This document shows positions 21,885 through 34,209 of a stretch of DNA of 64,000 bases, one piece after another. Under the pieces are notes generated by a model. The model saw only the letters and a program-made list of their open reading frames with translations. It made no database searches and was not told the DNA's origin. A program made the translations under genes and the position numbers. Positions within the stretch are counted from its first letter, which is position 1. Every line of letters begins with the position of its first letter. Where the stretch lies: contig WHUZ01000001.1 of assembly GCA_015179045.1 (NCBI GenBank), forward strand, positions 682,001 through 746,000, given 5' to 3'. This stretch comes from Kalaharituber pfeilii. Taxonomy: Eukaryota > Ascomycota > Pezizomycetes > Pezizales > Pezizaceae.

Positions 21885-22634
21885 TCACTTCCCTCCCTTC
21901 TCCTTCCCATTCTTAACGCCCAACCCTCCCAGCGCCGCCAACCCCTCCAACAAGACTTCCTGCATCTCCCGATTCCTCCTCTCCCTCTCCGTGTTCGCAG
22001 CCGAGATTTGCGCAATGTCCATAAGCGGGTTGCACCTTCTTCCCTGTGCGTCGGCAGCAGCAATGCCGGGGTGGGCATGACTCTGCTGAGGAGGGAGGTG
22101 CTGGGGTTGGGAAGCGAGATTGGCGTGGAGGCGCGCGGCGGATTGGTGGTGGAGATGGGGGAGGGAAGTCTGTGAGAGGAGCTCGTCGAGCTGTTGGGTT
22201 AGAAGGGCAGTTTTGTGTGTGCTGGGCTTGGGTTTGGTGGACTTTGGCTTGCGGGATTTGCTGATGCGGGAGGGTGCTGGTTTCGGCATTGGTGCTGGCG
22301 TAGGGACAAGGGAATTGGGTGCCGGATGTGAGAATGCGTGGGGGGGGGGGCATGTAATGGGGGAGGGCAGCTGTGCAGCGTGGGGAGCAAAAGTACCGTA
22401 TGCGACGGCGGGCACAGCATTGCATATGCATATGCATCTGCGTGTGCATCCCTGCTCGCAGTGGCCCTCGGAACAGCAGCTGCTGGCTGCTTCAGCTGCG
22501 CCCGCGTCCCGACGCCGAAGGCAGCTGCAACGTGCCACGCCCCCCAGCGCCCTTCCAGCTGCAACCCTCGATTTGCGTACAAAGCTCGGTGCAGTATCAC
22601 CAGCACCCCCCCCCCCCACCTCCCCTCCCCCCAA
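21885..22634 (-). CDS. Doubtful Cys/Pro-rich ORF of unknown function
   Basis: 249-codon open frame, not recognised. The C-terminal half looks like real protein: a basic PKPAPSRISKSRKPKSTKPK stretch, then ALLTQQLDELLSQ and a helical end MDIAQISAANTERERRNREM. The N-terminal half is Gly/Ala/Cys-rich (CCSEGHCEQGCTRRCICIC) and less convincing. A run of about 10 C on the minus strand (plus G-run near 22341-22350) lies between the halves. In another frame upstream of it the residues CCARRRIRYFCSPRC look like half a zinc finger, so the true N-terminus may use that frame. It ends 516 bp from BIT61 and starts 123 bp from PEX6. Confidence 0.3.
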   Translation of the reverse strand: MGGGEVGGGGAGDTAPSFVRKSRVAAGRALGGVARCSCLRRRDAGAAEAASSCCSEGHCEQGCTRRCICICNAVPAVAYGTFAPHAAQLPSPITCPPPHAFSHPAPNSLVPTPAPMPKPAPSRISKSRKPKSTKPKPSTHKTALLTQQLDELLSQTSLPHLHHQSAARLHANLASQPQHLPPQQSHAHPGIAAADAQGRRCNPLMDIAQISAANTERERRNREMQEVLLEGLAALGGLGVKNGKEKGGK

Positions 22635-22756
22635 CCACTGCGTCCGCCTCTCTTCACCTCCTCAGCTTCGTCTCCGAGCCAGCGCAGCTCCCCTACTGTG
22701 CCTCGACCGCCAAAGACGCACATCCACAGTGCTACGCCCTGGCCCAGAGCTCAACC

Positions 22757-25700
22757 ATGGCCCCAGCCCAACTGTCGAACCCAATTCCTCCCCGCAAAAA
22801 GAGACGAGCACGTCCTCCGATCCGTGCAAAGTTTGTTCTTGAGCCGGAATGGAGAGGAGATGTCGGCTTTGTTTCTGAGGATTTATGGAAAGATCTATTC
22901 GGCCCTTTGCCGAGGACAACGAGTAGTGCTGCCGTCGATGAGGAAGAGGGTGAGTTAAGCCTGGTCATGCCCCCCCAACAACAATCCGCTATGCCTCTTT
23001 ACCTCCCATCATTCTTCCCTTTCAACTTCCAGCTCCCTAGATAGGGCCCTTTTCTGACACCGTGCTCCAAGTACAGTACTACCCGATCCACCCGTCTATC
23101 ATGTCGCAGTAGCGCTACCTATCCCAGCGACAACTCCCGAGATGATTATCAAGACCGGAAAATGGACAAACCTTCCTGTTACTCTTCCTCCGCCAGCTAC
23201 TTCTCAATTCCCTGCCCTACCGCCTTCAACAATTCTGTTCCCTGACAACGCTCAGTCCTTCACATGTCTTTCAGGATTCAAGGCAACCCTTCCTCGAGTT
23301 GAGGAGGTGGGAAAGCCTCAGAAAAAGAGATCAGTATCGGTTTTAGTAACAGACGTGGATCTTGTGGGATTAGAAACCATCATCATCTCCGTCCCTGCCC
23401 CTGAAAGTCATGAGAATGTCGGTGATGAAGAGGTTGAGGAGTTGGTAAGGCTTGCAGTACGAGGTGTCAAAGTGCTGCATAGGGATGACATCCTCAAGCT
23501 TGCAGGAAGGATGCGTGGCCGCGAAGCCAGGATTGAGATTGCAGAGCCAGTAGATCAGGGTGTTCTTCTTCCAACGACAAAAATTGTGGTGGTTAAAGAC
23601 GCCAACACCCCAAAACGGAAGCCTCAGGCGATAGTGGATGGTGTTATTCTAATGGGTGGCAAGCAACATCAGCAAGTTGATGCAAATGAAGAAGGGCAAG
23701 AGGTCGATGATGACGACTCGGATGAGGCAGGAGTTACAAACTTCCTCAATCTCCCTTCTTTACTTGGTCTAAGTCTACCAGGTACTCCGCTCCGCAATGG
23801 AATCAACTCAAATAACTCCTTACTCAACTCTTCGTCAAGACAGAAGGGTGCTCCTCAGGGTGGAACTTGGAAAAACTTCAAGCCCCAGCCCCTTGTTCAG
23901 AAAATACCCTCAGAACTCCTCCATCCAGCTCCAAAAGACGGAGAAGATGACGAAGAGGTCCGAATTTATGTAGATGTCAATGAACTCTTGAGCCTACGTA
24001 CCTTTAGTGGAGATTGGGTTGGTATATCACTCCCACCTCCTGTTGCACCAACTTCCTCAACTGTGGCAACAAGCCTGAAAACCAGTACCGATAAAAAGAA
24101 AAAATCTGTTCCAAATGGTGTTCGGAATGGATCAAATCTACCAAATGACTGGGAATGGAGGCCTGTGAGGATTTACTCACTGCCAGATACATATGCTTCG
24201 TCGATGCCTTCCTCCAATGCTTCGAGCAAATCGCGGAAAGGGAAATTACCAGAATCACAAGCACAAGATAAAAAACCAATAGTCTACATTTCACCAATAC
24301 TGCTAGCTAACTTGACACCCTCAGGGCCGCAAGCAGCGTCATTAACACCACCACCAGAGTTACACATATTTTCCCTACCCTTCGCGTCAGCGTCATCAGG
24401 CTCCAGCCCTCCTATCCCTCCAACTGCCAAGGAAGTTACATTACTGCGTATAGCTTCTCCTACTTCTACTGATAGGGCTCTCCAACCTTCGCTGCTTCTT
24501 GCGCTCAAGACACATTTTGAATCAGCCAGGCGTCTTGTTAAAAAGGGTGACTTGATAGCTGTTACGGTAGATGAGGTTCTCGCGCGAAGCCTGTTCGGAG
24601 AGGAAGCTGGTGGTGTAGCCGAAGAGTTGCTACTTGGGCAAAATTCCATAGAAAACCTGGGAGCAAGCAAGGCTGGGATTGCGGGGAGTGTTGGTGAAGG
24701 TGGTAGAGTCCTTGCATGGTTCAAAGTCGGAAATATAGCATCGCAAGCAGGAGACTCATCCGATGAAGACGAATCGAAATGGGGTGGGATAGTCTACGTT
24801 GACCCTGCAAGTACGAGAATGGTTCAAGCTGGAAGTGACAAAAGGAAAATCCCCCCAACTACCTACTCTACATGGGAGTATTACTTGAATCTCAGGCCCT
24901 TACCGCTGTTCCTGCCACCCCCCGGCGGGTACCAGACTGCACCCCCACCGTTTCGAGTTCCTTATCGATATGTGTCCCCAGTGCACCGGCGACTAAGAGA
25001 ACTGATATCCGCTGCAACTTCTCCAAGGGCAATCCACTTGAATCTCCCTCCTATATCTATTCTAATTACGTCTAGTCAGCGCAGTGTTGGAAAGAAAACT
25101 GTTGCAATGAGAGCAGCTGCAGATGTTGGTGTGCACATGTTCCACATTGATGCATACGACATCGCGTCTGAGGGTAACAACGGGGATGTGAAGACAGAGG
25201 CATTCCTACGCGCCCGTGTGGAGCGAGCTCTAGCTAGTGGTAAGGAAAATACTGTGTTGCTTATAAGTCATGTAGAGGCCTTTGCAGGTGCTGTCAATGG
25301 AAGTGCAGGTGGAGGTGGTGGCAAGATTGTCGAACTGCTGAAGGATATTGTTAGCGGCTGGAGAGTAATAGTGGGTACCACCTGCGATGTCGACAAACTC
25401 GGAGATTCTGGAGGAGCTGGTGGTGGTGGAGGTGGTGGTGGTGGTCAAGCTGGCGGGGGTATCAGAGGTGTCTTCACGCATGAGTTAGAGATAAGTGCCC
25501 CTGATGAAGGGGAGAGAGAAGGGCTCCTGAAGGGAATTGTCGAAGAAAAGGGTGTCAGTCTAGGTGAGGATGTTCAACTGAGCTCCGTCGCAGTCAAGAC
25601 CGCTGCTCTCGTCGCTGGAGACCTCGTTGACGTTGTCGAGCGGTCTGTTGCTGGTGCACGTGAGCGCGTGAATCATCTCGTCAAACGTCTAGCCCAATCC

Positions 25701-27549
25701 CCGCCACCAATACCCATTCCACAAGCAGACGGAAACGAGCCGGTGAAGAACCCTATAACCGTCCGAGACCTTCAGATTGCTGGCGGTGACGAAGTTCGCT
25801 CAGTCCTGATGAAGGACTTTGAAGCCGCCGTCGAGGCTGCCAGGCGCAACTTTGCAGACTCCATTGGTGCACCTAAGATTCCAAATGTCTCATGGGACGA
25901 TGTTGGTGGTTTGACAAACGTCAAATCAGCCGTCATGGAAACTATCCAGCTTCCTCTAGAGCGGCCGGAGCTCTTTGCCCGCGGCATGAAGAAGCGAAGT
26001 GGTATCCTTTTCTACGGGCCTCCTGGTACAGGAAAAACCTTGTTGGCAAAAGCTATCGCTACGGAGTTCTCTCTCAATTTCTTCTCTGTTAAAGGTCCCG
26101 AGTTGCTTAACATGTACATTGGTGAGTCCGAGGCGAACGTGAGAAGAGTCTTCCAGAGGGCAAGAGATGCAAGGCCATGCGTCGTATTCTTTGACGAGCT
26201 GGATTCCGTGGCGCCAAAGAGAGGTAACCAAGGCGACTCCGGTGGCGTTATGGACAGGATTGTGTCGCAGCTGCTTGCAGAACTTGATGGTATGAGTGAA
26301 GGGAAGGAGGGGAGCGGAGGTGTCTTTGTAGTTGGCGCTACCAACAGACCCGATTTGTTGGATGCAGCATTGCTCAGACCAGGAAGGTAAGCTTCCCAGC
26401 GCAATTCATGTGCAATCTGAAAGGATCACTTTAACAAAGTTATATGGCAGATTCGACAAGATGCTCTATCTTGGTGTCTCCGACACCCACGATAAGCAGC
26501 TTACAATTCTCGAAGCCCTCACGCGTAAATTCGCTCTACATCCCGACCTCTCCCTTCGCCGTATTGCCGAGTCCCTACCGTTTACCTACACCGGTGCAGA
26601 TCTCTACGCGCTTTGCTCCGACGCAATGCTCAAGGCTATTACACGGCAAGCTCAGAGAGTCGAGGAGAAGGTTAAAGAGACTAGGCTGAGGCTTGGGAAG
26701 GATATTACAACTGGATGGTGGTTTGACCATGAAGCTGGGCCGGAGGATACCAAGGTTGTAGTAGAAGAGATCGATTTCGAGGAGGCGAGAAGGGAGCTGG
26801 TGGGCAGTGTCAGGTTCGTATATTGTTTTTCAAACTCCATATGCACAAGTCACAAGATCGTTATACTGACAAGGATATTCAACAGTGCAAAGGAACTTGA
26901 ACACTACGAACGCGTGCGCCGCCAATTCGAACTCACTGAACAACAAAAGGAACAAGAAAAGAAAACTCTTCGCGCGGACACCACGAAGAAGTACAACACT
27001 CTTACTCTCGACGGTGATACCGGTAAAGGGAAAGGTAAAGGTAAGGTAGGTGAGATTGACTCCGATGATGAGGCCGGCTACGCTAGTCTCTCTTACCATC
27101 AGCCGGCATCTGGGATTTCTGGTGGCTCGGGTAGTGGTGGCAGCAGCAGCGACGCCCGACTAAATCTATCCCTGGGCTCAGGGAGCATCATGGCATTATG
27201 GAAGGAACGAGACGGGGAAAGTAGCGCCGAGGAGGGGGAGGAGGAGGAGGAGGAGGAGGAGGAGGAGGAGGAGGAGGAGGAGGAGGAAGGGACCGACGGG
27301 GAGGGTGCAGCTCCATCTGCCGGACCAGCTAAGCTGCTGCCGCGAACCCCAGACGCGAGAGTCGATGACGCTGAGAAGGCTGCGCGGGTGATTGAGGGCG
27401 AGGCAGAGGCGGAGTACGCTACGCTTCCGACGATCACGGAGGAGGATGAGAAGTCGGAGGGGGCGAGCAATGTTGGGATGGTGGACAAGAAGTCGAGCGG
27501 GTTTGCGGATATGAATAATGATGATGAGGAGCTGTATGGTGAGAAGTAA
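22757..27549 (+). CDS. PEX6: Peroxisomal AAA+ ATPase Pex6
   Basis: Pex6 and Pex1 form the hexameric motor that pulls ubiquitinated Pex5 out of the peroxisomal membrane. There are four exons: 22757-22949, 23077-26386, 26451-26813 and 26886-27549 (1509 aa, somewhat long for the family). The N-terminus is MAPAQLSNPIPPRKKRRARP followed by VGFVSEDLWKDLFGP. D1 (about 700-900) is degenerate: SVGKKT replaces a Walker A, and LLISHVEAFAG lacks the Asp-Glu of Walker B, as is normal for Pex6. D2 has Walker A GPPGTGKT (about 1046-1053), Walker B VVFFDELDSVAPKRG and arginine-finger region GATNRPDLLDAALLRPGR. Oddities are a nine-Gly run in D1 and a Glu run near the C-terminus. Intron 3 (72 bp) has no stop in frame and was removed because the GSVSAKELEHYERVRRQFE join matches the family. 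Confidence 0.94.
27232..27290 (+). repeat. (GAG)n tract coding poly-Glu in PEX6
   Basis: About 18 near-perfect GAG codons in the disordered C-terminal tail of PEX6. The antisense reads as poly-Ser or poly-Leu and explains spurious minus-strand ORFs here. Confidence 0.9.
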
Positions 27550-28297
27550 AACAAACATAATACATTGCATGGGCGATAGGGGTGCTTATTAGAACAGCGA
27601 AGTTAATTGGCTAGTTTTCATGGGTTAAAGAAAAAAATATATATCCAAGAATGTATTTGATATCTATTGTGTGGATAGATTTACATTTGTGCTTTTTTTT
27701 TTTTTTTTTTTCTTTTTTTTTTTTTTTTTCTTATATATATATATTTTTTTGTCTCCCTCTGTTGTATAGTGATGTTTTTTTTTTTTTTTCTCTTAGGCTT
27801 TCTTGCCCTTTCCAGAAAGGGAGAATCCCAGCCTTTCCCACTAGCTTACCTAACACAATACCTAGAATATATGAAATGTCCATCAACTCTTCTTGCTTGC
27901 ACCATTCACAGCCGTATCACGTAACTTCCCAAGGCACTATATATCCCAGAAGGAATTGTACTCCACAAGAGTATATTGTAAACCATGACACTTCAGGTAT
28001 CACATACATATTTATATTAATACTATTCGTATTTAGGTAGCAAATATGCAAACGTTTACTCATGTTTCCGTGCGTTTTCCATCATAATCAAACGGAAAAA
28101 AAAAAAAAAGAAAAAAAATTTTTTTTAAGGTAATGTACGTATAGTTCTGTCCCTGGGTATGCTTATAATAAGGCTTCTTTACTTCCAACAACGGGATCCT
28201 TCATGTATGAAAATTTAAGCCTTGGGCTTATTGTCACCGTAGTAGTGGGCCTATATAGCGTATGTTAACGGCAAGTACGGGGGAACGGTATACGGGA
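27550..28297. other. Convergent AT-rich spacer PEX6/GNA1
   Basis: Long T tracts at 27693-27729 and about 27774-27790, and a perfect A8T8 palindrome at 28111-28126 following an A-rich run. It sits between two 3' ends, so it probably serves transcript termination. No gene seen. Confidence 0.6.
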
Positions 28298-28947
28298 CTA
28301 AGAGTAGAAAGGGGGGAAGCGGACCATCTGTATACCAGCCTTCTTATATCCGCACTTGACGTAGAACCCTTCATTTTGCTCGGAACAATCGAGGATGGCC
28401 TATCGTGGAGATGTCGAGTTGCTTAGTCAGTGTTACACTGGGGAAATATGGTTTGTGGTTAAGAAACCTTGTAGCAGCCAATTTTCTCGGCGATGTAGTC
28501 TAATGCCTGAATGATCCGGAGACCAAACTGCTTGCCTTGCATTTCTTTGGCGACGGCAATGTCTTCGATGTGGCCGACTTGCCCGCAGTTCCTCAAGCTG
28601 CACTCGCGCAATCAGCATTTCCAATCGTATCATGACACAAGACTTTGAGCTCACAATTTCTTCTCCACAATCAAGCTCCCCACTCCCACACACTGTCCCG
28701 AGCTGGTCTCCTCCACTACAATTATATAATACTCTCCACTCCGTTCCTTCATCCAATTATACCTCTCGGCCCATGACTCCTCGCTGATGTCGCCTACGGT
28801 TGTCAGGACGCGGAGAACGTCGAGGAAGCCGTGGTGGTAATCCGATTGACGCAGGGGGCGCATGATGTACCCTTCAGGGAGGGCGGAGGAGACTGTGGTG
28901 GAGATGAGAGTGGTAGGGAAGAGAGGGGTGGTGTCAGTAGCGGCCAT
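28298..28947 (-). CDS. GNA1: Glucosamine-6-phosphate N-acetyltransferase
   Basis: Gna1 acetylates glucosamine-6-phosphate with acetyl-CoA on the route to UDP-GlcNAc, the precursor for chitin, GPI anchors and N-glycans. There are three exons: 28947-28655, 28597-28468 and 28399-28298 (174 aa). The GNAT fold is complete: LPEGYIMRPLRQSDYHHGFL at the start, RNCGQVGHIEDIAVAKEMQG with the acetyl-CoA loop GKQFGLRII, then IGCYKAILDCSEQNEGFYVK and CGYKKAGIQMVRF. Length is typical. The start is MAATDTTPL. FYV7 runs away from it on the other strand. Confidence 0.95.
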
Positions 28948-29386
28948 TGTGTTCGCTGGGTTTGTTATACAACCTGTCGTAGGGTAGTGTATATCACTAT
29001 ATCGTAAGTACTGACGGCTGGTGTTGTGTGTGCGAAGGGTTTCGGGATGAATGCAGGAACGGAGCAATTGGCAGGTGGCGGGGGGATTTCAATGCAGGGG
29101 ACAGCTCAGGAACCGGAGGAACTGCTTGAGGTATCCTGTAAACTTCCCTGCCCCCTTCGAGCTTGGGCAACCCTAGGCTGGTTAGAAGTACTTAACTCGG
29201 GGCTTCCATCCTCGAGCGCTTTGCATCTTCCCGGACTAGTGCCGGTGCCAAGAGTTGCAACTTCCCAAATCTTCAAGGGCAGGAAGATTGAAACAACGTC
29301 ACGACACACAGGAACTATCGAGCATCGAATCAAAGGTACCACACAATCTACCGGCGCTATTGTACGAAGAAGGCTATCGCGCAAGA
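28948..29386. promoter_or_regulatory. Divergent promoter GNA1/FYV7
   Basis: 439 bp between two start codons transcribed in opposite directions. No specific motif is assigned. Small ORFs here lack family support. Confidence 0.45.
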
Positions 29387-30243
29387 ATGTCCGACGAGGC
29401 CCCCCGCAAGCAGCGCAAGACCGCTCCAACAAGTTCCAAACGCAAATCCAAGATCGAACCCAAACCCAGAGAGAAGCCCGAACCCTACACCGGCTTCAAG
29501 CGCATCCAAAAGTACAGCAACTTGAACTTGCCCGATGGGACGCACAGGCGGAAGCGTGAGTTTTACCCACCCTCCACTGCACTGCTTGGTGTATGGTGGC
29601 ACCTCAAAACTCGCTGACCCGCTGCACAGTCGAGAAAATAAAAAAGGACCTCATCCGCAAAGCCAAGGTCGTCACGACACTCCACAAGCTCAAAGACAAA
29701 GAGCGGGAGCGACTTGAGCAAGGAAAGAAAAGGTTTCAGGATTTAGCGCGGATACAGGAAGAGGAGGGAGCGGAGCGGAGGTCGAGGTCTCTGTCGGTAT
29801 TGGCATCAGTGGAGGGGGAAGAGAGGAGGGTAAAAGAGAGGGAAGAGGAGGAATGGAACGGATTTGACGACAATGGACAGAAAGGGAGCGGTGATGAAAG
29901 GAAAGCACATAAGGAGGAGCTGAAGGACCATGTGCACCCCGATAGGCGTGAACTGGGTATCGGCACTGCCTCAGACAACAGACCTCGTCAAACCGCTGGC
30001 AAAAAGGGCTCACGCCCAATGCGCTTCGCAAAAGAACTTGAGGAACACGAGAGAGTTAAGCAAGAGCGCGAGCGTCATAAACAGGAACTCTTGGCTCGCG
30101 AGGCTGAGAAGCAACGACGCCAGCGGGAGCGCGAGATGTGGTCCAAAGCCATCAATGCAAAAACGCGGACGGGGCAAGTCAAGCTTGGGAAGCAGAGTAA
30201 CTTGTTACTGGAAAAGGTCAGGCGCCAAATGGCGATAACGTAA
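29387..30243 (+). CDS. FYV7: rRNA-processing protein Fyv7
   Basis: Fyv7 is a small basic nucleolar protein needed for 35S pre-rRNA processing and 18S production. Exons are 29387-29555 and 29630-30243, with a 74 bp intron (260 aa). The N-terminus is Lys-rich (PRKQRKTAPTSSKRKSK), followed by YTGFKRIQKYSNLNLPDG. After the intron comes LEKIKKDLIRKAKVVTTLHK, then a long charged helix, an Arg/Glu-rich coiled coil, and the typical end TGQVKLGKQSNLLLEKVRR. Family assignment rests on the N-terminal basic block and this C-terminal motif. Confidence 0.82.
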
Positions 30244-30434
30244 CGATTTCCTAATAGCTGATTCTTACTTTTTGTATATCCTGTCACTTTCTCTTTCATG
30301 TTTTTCTGGTTGGGTTTCAATCTGTATTATATAGTATAATGGATGCATCATTTGCACATGATAATAAAGTCTTCTTTTCTATTTATTTTCACCTTTTTCC
30401 CAACTCTTCCGGCACTACACTTCCAGTGTCTTTA

Positions 30435-32472
30435 CTATCGTCCAAAAAGGCCTCCCAAGAACCCCCCTTTTTTCGGCGTCGCCTCCTGCGCCTTTGCAGG
30501 CTCCTGCACAGTTACTTCCTTCCTCTGCTGCTGCGGATACTCCACAAAGTTCCACGCAATATCAAAGAAAATCGGCTTCACCGGCACCGGCTCCACCTTT
30601 GGTGGCAGCGGAACAAGGTTCGAAAAGTCAACTTTTCCGTTATAGGCCTCGAGGGTATCAATGAGCGGCGCATGGGCAGAGGGTGCATTCTTTGCAGCCT
30701 TGGCCACGTAATCCTGGAGCTGGATTAGGCCTCTGTGGCGGGTGACTTGGGCTTCCACTTCTTGCTTCAAAGAGGTCGCTTCTTGCAAGGAGATGTTCAG
30801 GTTGCGGATAGTTTCGGTAGAATCCTTTGCAGGGGAGCGCAGGGAGGGGATGCTGGAGCTAAGGTAGGTTAAGGCACGGTAGTAGAGGGCGAGGGTATTT
30901 CGGCTATTGTGCTCGATATGAGATGGCGCTATCGCTGCACATCTGTAAATGAGAAGTATTGTCAGTAATGAATACGTATATTTTATGTTGAAAGAAGAGG
31001 AGAGAATGCCACCTTAGTGCCGCAAAGAATCCCCTCTTTGCCTCCAACTCCTTGCAAAATTCTTCGTCTGCGGCAACGCCGGGTAGCTCTGTTACCTGGT
31101 CAACACTCTATTAAATCCAAGAATTAGTACACCAGATATCGGCCTCAGAATTGGATGATCAAGAGGGGCATTATTCACCTGGAGGATAGCATTATACAGC
31201 ACAACCAACTCCTTCAGCTTCCCCAATTCTACTGATGTAACCTGTTTCAACTTTGCCTCAATATCCTCAACCATAAACCTATTCCTCCCAATTCTCCAGC
31301 TTATCAAATTGTAATTGACGTAAGTGTATATCAGGTGCAGCTTTTGCAGCTTCGGGTCCGCCGTCGACACTCCCTCGGTTACAGCCTTGTCAATTGCCTT
31401 CTTTGTCTCATCCACACAATCCTGCCATGATAATAACAATCCGTCAAAATCTTCCGCACTAATTTTCCTATCCATGGTCGTAGTGAGCTTCCTAAGGTCC
31501 TCCTCAACCTTCTGAGCTGTCCCCAATGCAACAGCAATATTGTCATCTTCAACAGCCGCCTTTCTCCCGCGCCAAGCTACCGTATTAATAGCAATTGTCT
31601 GTTCCACTCCTTCCATCTCCTCGCCGCCAACATCCGCACGAAACGATTTTACATTCAACTTCTCAATTCTCGTGGCCAAACCCGTTTGCGCATGTCGACC
31701 CTCTTTCGGGAAAAATTGCCTTGCAAGTTGTGCGATATCGGTCGTCCTGGGAATCCCCATCTGGTATGCAGCATATCGAATGCTTGGCTCAACATTACTA
31801 GTCAGGAACTCCTTATACAGTTCCCCCTTCTTCTCCACCCCAACAGCAAGCGCATCATAGGAGATCTTGGAGATTGCAAATTTCTGGAGTGTGTCTTCCC
31901 AATGTGTCTTCTCGAATGCTACTGCGCCCTCAAGTGACGCCGCATAAGCTGCTGCCTCAACAACATCCGTATCGGTAGCTGTGCTGGCCGGGTCGGAGTA
32001 TAGGTCCCGAAGGCTTGCTGCGTGTGATGCCGCTTTAGCCAGCCGTGAACGAATATGATCCCGCATAGCTCGGGAGGTGGATTCTGCGCTGTCAGAGGAA
32101 AAGGACTTCATGTGCATTGCATGTGCCCAAGCACGCTCACTGCTGTATAACAGGAGGTGGGCATATCTGTAGATCAGAAGTTCCTCCCAATTAGGTCAGT
32201 CCGAGGAACAGACTTCGAGTAATGAGAATCGCCGTGCATGTACGGGCCGGAGATTACCTGGGGCGGAGCACAGCTACTCACGTAGGATCTTTCGCTAGGT
32301 CTTCAGCAGTAACCGGAGCTGGCCTGCTGTCCTTTCTCGTGGGATCACTCACTCTCCCAAGCCGCTTCCGCAGCTTTGCAAGCCGGCGGGAGCACATTTG
32401 GCGATAGGCATTGTAGTCGGAGAGCAACAGCGCCTGTTGCCTAAGCGATGAGATGAAATTGATAGTATCCAT
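30435..32472 (-). CDS. SRP68: Signal recognition particle subunit SRP68
   Basis: SRP68 binds SRP RNA with SRP72 in the cytosolic particle that targets ribosomes to the ER. There are four exons: 32472-32282, 32166-31179, 31107-31013 and 30942-30435 (593 aa), with introns of 115, 71 and 70 bp. Landmarks are YNAYRQMCSRRLAKLRKRL at the start, YAHLLLYSSERAWAHAM across the first junction, YLISWRIGRNR-type helices, SVDQVTELPGVAADEEF after the second intron, and a Lys/Gly C-terminus (KKGGFLGGLFGR). The start at MDTINFISSL is chosen because upstream in-frame sequence is a His-rich leader unlike the family. It is convergent with FYV7 (191 bp apart). Confidence 0.93.
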
Positions 32473-34209
32473 CGCTCCTCGGAAATGGTGATGGTAGTGA
32501 TGGTGATCACAGTGATGGTTGGAGTAGTCTATGGTGGGATATGAGAGGTGGGAGTGTTGGTGGGGGTTGGCAGGATTGCATATGCTAGTCTGGGTGGTGC
32601 ATATGCAAGCTTCATAGTTTTGCTTCTTTACTAGTGGATAACATTCCACATTTCTGCAATACATATCACTGTTATTTTGTCACTACCATGACCGATTTTA
32701 CACACGACACACTCGAACTCGCAGGGCTACCCGCTGAATAGGCAAGATAAAAGTAATATAGTCTCAATATGTAAAAGAAAAGATTGAAAGTAAATGAATA
32801 CTGATATGTGAAAACAGATAAAAAGGCCATGCACTGGTATGGAAACGACGACAATGGTCTCTATTCTAACACTGAGCCCTAGGAAAAGAATCATAAATCC
32901 GAAATCGTACAAAGCAAAACAGCAATAAAACAATGCACCTCACCCAGATACTCAAGACAATATGTGCAAGAAGATACATTTCTTGCCTATTATGAAAATC
33001 CGAATGGAGTATAGAATTTATGTCAGCATCATGTTCATAGAAGGAAGAAGGCGCGAGTTGCAGAAAGATGCACCAGTAGGTATGCCATCAGATCATATGA
33101 CCAACATTTGTACTACTCATAAGGCATTACTGTACAGTACAGACCATCCCACTTCTTGTTACAGTAGGAAGTAAAAAGAAATGGCAATTCTCATGACGCG
33201 GCCTTCATACCATTACTTAAAAGCTATTGTCATATAAACAAAAAGGTCTATATTAGATATAATATCATGAAACTTTAAAGAAAAAAAAAAAAATTCAGAA
33301 TAAGAAAGGTGCTAGATTTTGGATATTCCATGTCACAGACTGTACCTGGATATACAGTATGTACTTTAAAATATCCAGCCTTTTGTAATTTTTCGATCCC
33401 AGGTTTATTGAATTGGGCGCGCGAGACCAATCTTTGAATAACACTCCCGATGGTACATGACTACATAATCTCATGATAACTACGTATGACCAGGCTTGGG
33501 AGGTGAGATGATGACATAAGTGGGGATATATGGAGTGGAGATGTGGGCAGAGGAGACTCTCCTGTGGCTCTCTAGCTTCCCCCACAAGGACGTGAGACAC
33601 AAGTAATATTCACATCAGAGGAAAAGAAAGCAATGCTTCAAATGTTGCAAGCTCTAACCCGCTAGGTGTTCTTGATTGTTTAACTGAATTGGGGAAATGA
33701 GTGGGTGGGAGGGCGATAAAGGGATTGTGTATGCATGAATGCATATGCAGCTTAAAGAGTGGTAAAAAGTACTCGAGTACTCGAGTACTTCTGTACCTAA
33801 CATCACATGCATACTTGTCAACCAGACTAGCATACTCGCCTCATCCTATTCATTCCTCCCATGCTCATCCTTAGGCTCTGCATGTTCCATCAGCCATCTA
33901 GACTTTTGCACAGTGCATGCATCATAACCGCAGTCCAGGCTTTATCTGAGTTCGGAAAGCTAGTAGGAGTCGAGATGGTTATCTAAGGTAACTAGTTAAA
34001 TCTGTCTGTGTCCAAATCCAAAGCTCCTTTGTTCGTCCGTCGTATCTGTATCCATATCGGTATGTACAGTACATGTATGTGTCCTAACACCTACGCCAAA
34101 TATTATTACACAAGGAAAAAACAAAAACATACGAAAAAAAAGAAATCTTCTGGAGAAGTGGAAATATACTGTATGTGATCTCTGCAACATTTGTTAATCC
34201 CACCGTTCG
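32473..34209. other. 1.7 kb intergenic region
   Basis: Between the SRP68 start and the MSK1 stop. AT-rich, with no supported gene. It holds a perfect 24 bp palindrome at 33767-33790 built from two overlapping GTACTCGAGTAC units, and several ATGCATATGC-like words nearby. Confidence 0.55.
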
